From positions 37,703,042 to 37,767,041 of the forward strand of contig NW_019211456.1 of the NCBI RefSeq assembly GCF_002443255.2: DNA of 64,000 nt, given 5' to 3'. This DNA is from Varroa destructor (taxonomy: Eukaryota; Arthropoda; Arachnida; Mesostigmata; Varroidae). Shown piece after piece: positions 63,059-64,000 of the stretch; the stretch's first letter is position 1, and every line of letters begins with the position of its first letter. A program made the position numbers and the translations under genes. The notes beneath the pieces were generated by a model. The model searched no databases. It was not told where the DNA came from and saw only the letters and a program-made list of their open reading frames with translations.

Positions 63059-64000
63059 TCAACTCAGTGTCTGAAGTTTGTTGAGCTTGAAAAACGCTCG
63101 ACCTATTAGAAGACCTATGGGAACGAATCCGAAATGTCGCGAATCGGTTGAATTCGTATAGTTGTCACCTAGCAACCAAACGTTGCCTTTGGGTACAATT
63201 TGAGAGCCGGTCTCAGGATTATCCAGAATATCTCCAGGAAGACCTAAATGAAATTTATTAATTATTTATACTTTGTGAATATAACACCATCGTGCTGACC
63301 GCAACCCCATAAGGCTGTGTAAAACAACCACATTGATTCTAAGTTACTCAGAGAGATGATACAATCCACTGAGCTGTGGAGGTAGTGCATAAAAGAAAAA
63401 TGTCTACAGTATAAATTTGACAGCGCAAAACCTGTTCACCCCAACAAAACCTAGTCGCAATGCTCCTATATGTTAGTATTATAAAAAAACAATTCCCCTC
63501 ATATCTCTATAGTTTGGTATACATATAATCCATATTTGACATGAGTTAATCGCCGATGTTTATTTTATTGGAGTTGTTTGATAATCCATGTTGCAGTGAA
63601 TGGTTAACATTGAAGACTGGGCCGTATTATTAATTAGCTTTACTGTTTGTAAGGGTCATCATAGCCCAGTCATCCTACACTGAAGGTTGTTGAATTTGAC
63701 ACCATATAGACTGTTTTCCACGGATTAAAAAACTGTCTAAAAAAATTTCCAATTATTTCCCCTTAAAAGGAGGTTAGTTTCCCCTCCTTCTAAAAACATT
63801 ATGCGGTTTGTTTAAAATCACATTTCATGTGATCACTTGATAAGTTGTTAACAGTTCCCGAATCCTTAATAAAACTGATGAATTTCGTCCAATTTAGAAT
63901 TAATGCATGTACAGTGATCTAGTATTTTTTTACTGCGCAGCACTTCTCTGAACCTTACCTACAACACGTTTGCATAGAAGCGAATCTGGGTCAGTTGGAC
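63059..64000 (-). CDS. IMMP1L: IMMP1L-like mitochondrial inner-membrane peptidase (partial)
   Basis: This is a subunit of the mitochondrial inner-membrane peptidase, a type I signal peptidase (family S26) that removes intermembrane-space sorting signals. Two minus-strand exons are visible: 64000-63959, cut by the window edge, and 63243-63059. The first ends DSLLCKRVVG, where the Lys is the catalytic general base, and GTAAGG follows. The spliced Gly codon continues as LPGD, the conserved box after that Lys. The last exon has VPKGNVWLLGDN and NSTDSRHFGFVPIGLLIGR, matching the GDN...NS.DSR box of IMP subunits, and ends at TGA with a short tail (LNKLQTLS). NSTDSR and CKRV favour IMMP1L over IMMP2L. 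The catalytic Ser lies beyond the window. Confidence 0.88.

Overview
The window is 64 kb of a nuclear eukaryotic genome, and almost certainly an animal. Its genes are split by GT-AG introns, it carries a tRNA-Ser(UGA), many microsatellites and decayed transposons, and it encodes a centriolar protein (CEP97-like), ribosomal protein eL24 and a mitochondrial inner-membrane peptidase (IMMP1L-like). An arthropod is the likeliest host, but that is inference from the general style of the locus and not from any single diagnostic feature. Base 45054-45153 is a 100-N assembly gap, so this is a scaffold.

Layout. Positions 1-28,000 are gene-poor. They hold one tRNA on the minus strand (1534-1615), blocks rich in CpG and trinucleotide runs (about 8.1-9.5, 14.8-16.4 and 25.2-27.3 kb) that look like promoter or 5'-UTR territory, and several exon-like segments with good splice sites but no recognisable homology. 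The best of these is a phase-consistent three-exon chain at 23407-24904. At 28364-28713 lies a broken DDE transposase fragment, followed by an uninterrupted (CTGT)676 tract of 2,704 bases (28945-31648) that runs straight into an (AAAT)n tract. Positions 32,000-43,000 are again nearly empty.

From 43 kb on, the window is AT-richer and carries recognisable genes. Five exons of a CEP97-like leucine-rich-repeat gene lie on the minus strand (48468 down to 43034); its C-terminal exons were not found. The complete RpL24 gene is on the plus strand (53207-56241, 155 aa). A plausible but unrecognised four-exon gene is on the minus strand (60766 down to 59636). The last exons of an IMMP1L-like peptidase are on the minus strand (63059-64000), cut by the window edge.

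The most interesting find is inside RpL24 intron 3. Three related elements of about 130 nt share a hairpin, an ANANNA hinge and a conserved 52-nt 3' half ending in ACA, which is the architecture of H/ACA-box small nucleolar RNAs. They would be released from the spliced intron, linking ribosomal-protein expression to rRNA pseudouridylation. The second most notable item is the perfect 2.7-kb tetranucleotide array. Most open frames longer than 60 codons elsewhere look like chance frames or microsatellite artefacts and are left out.
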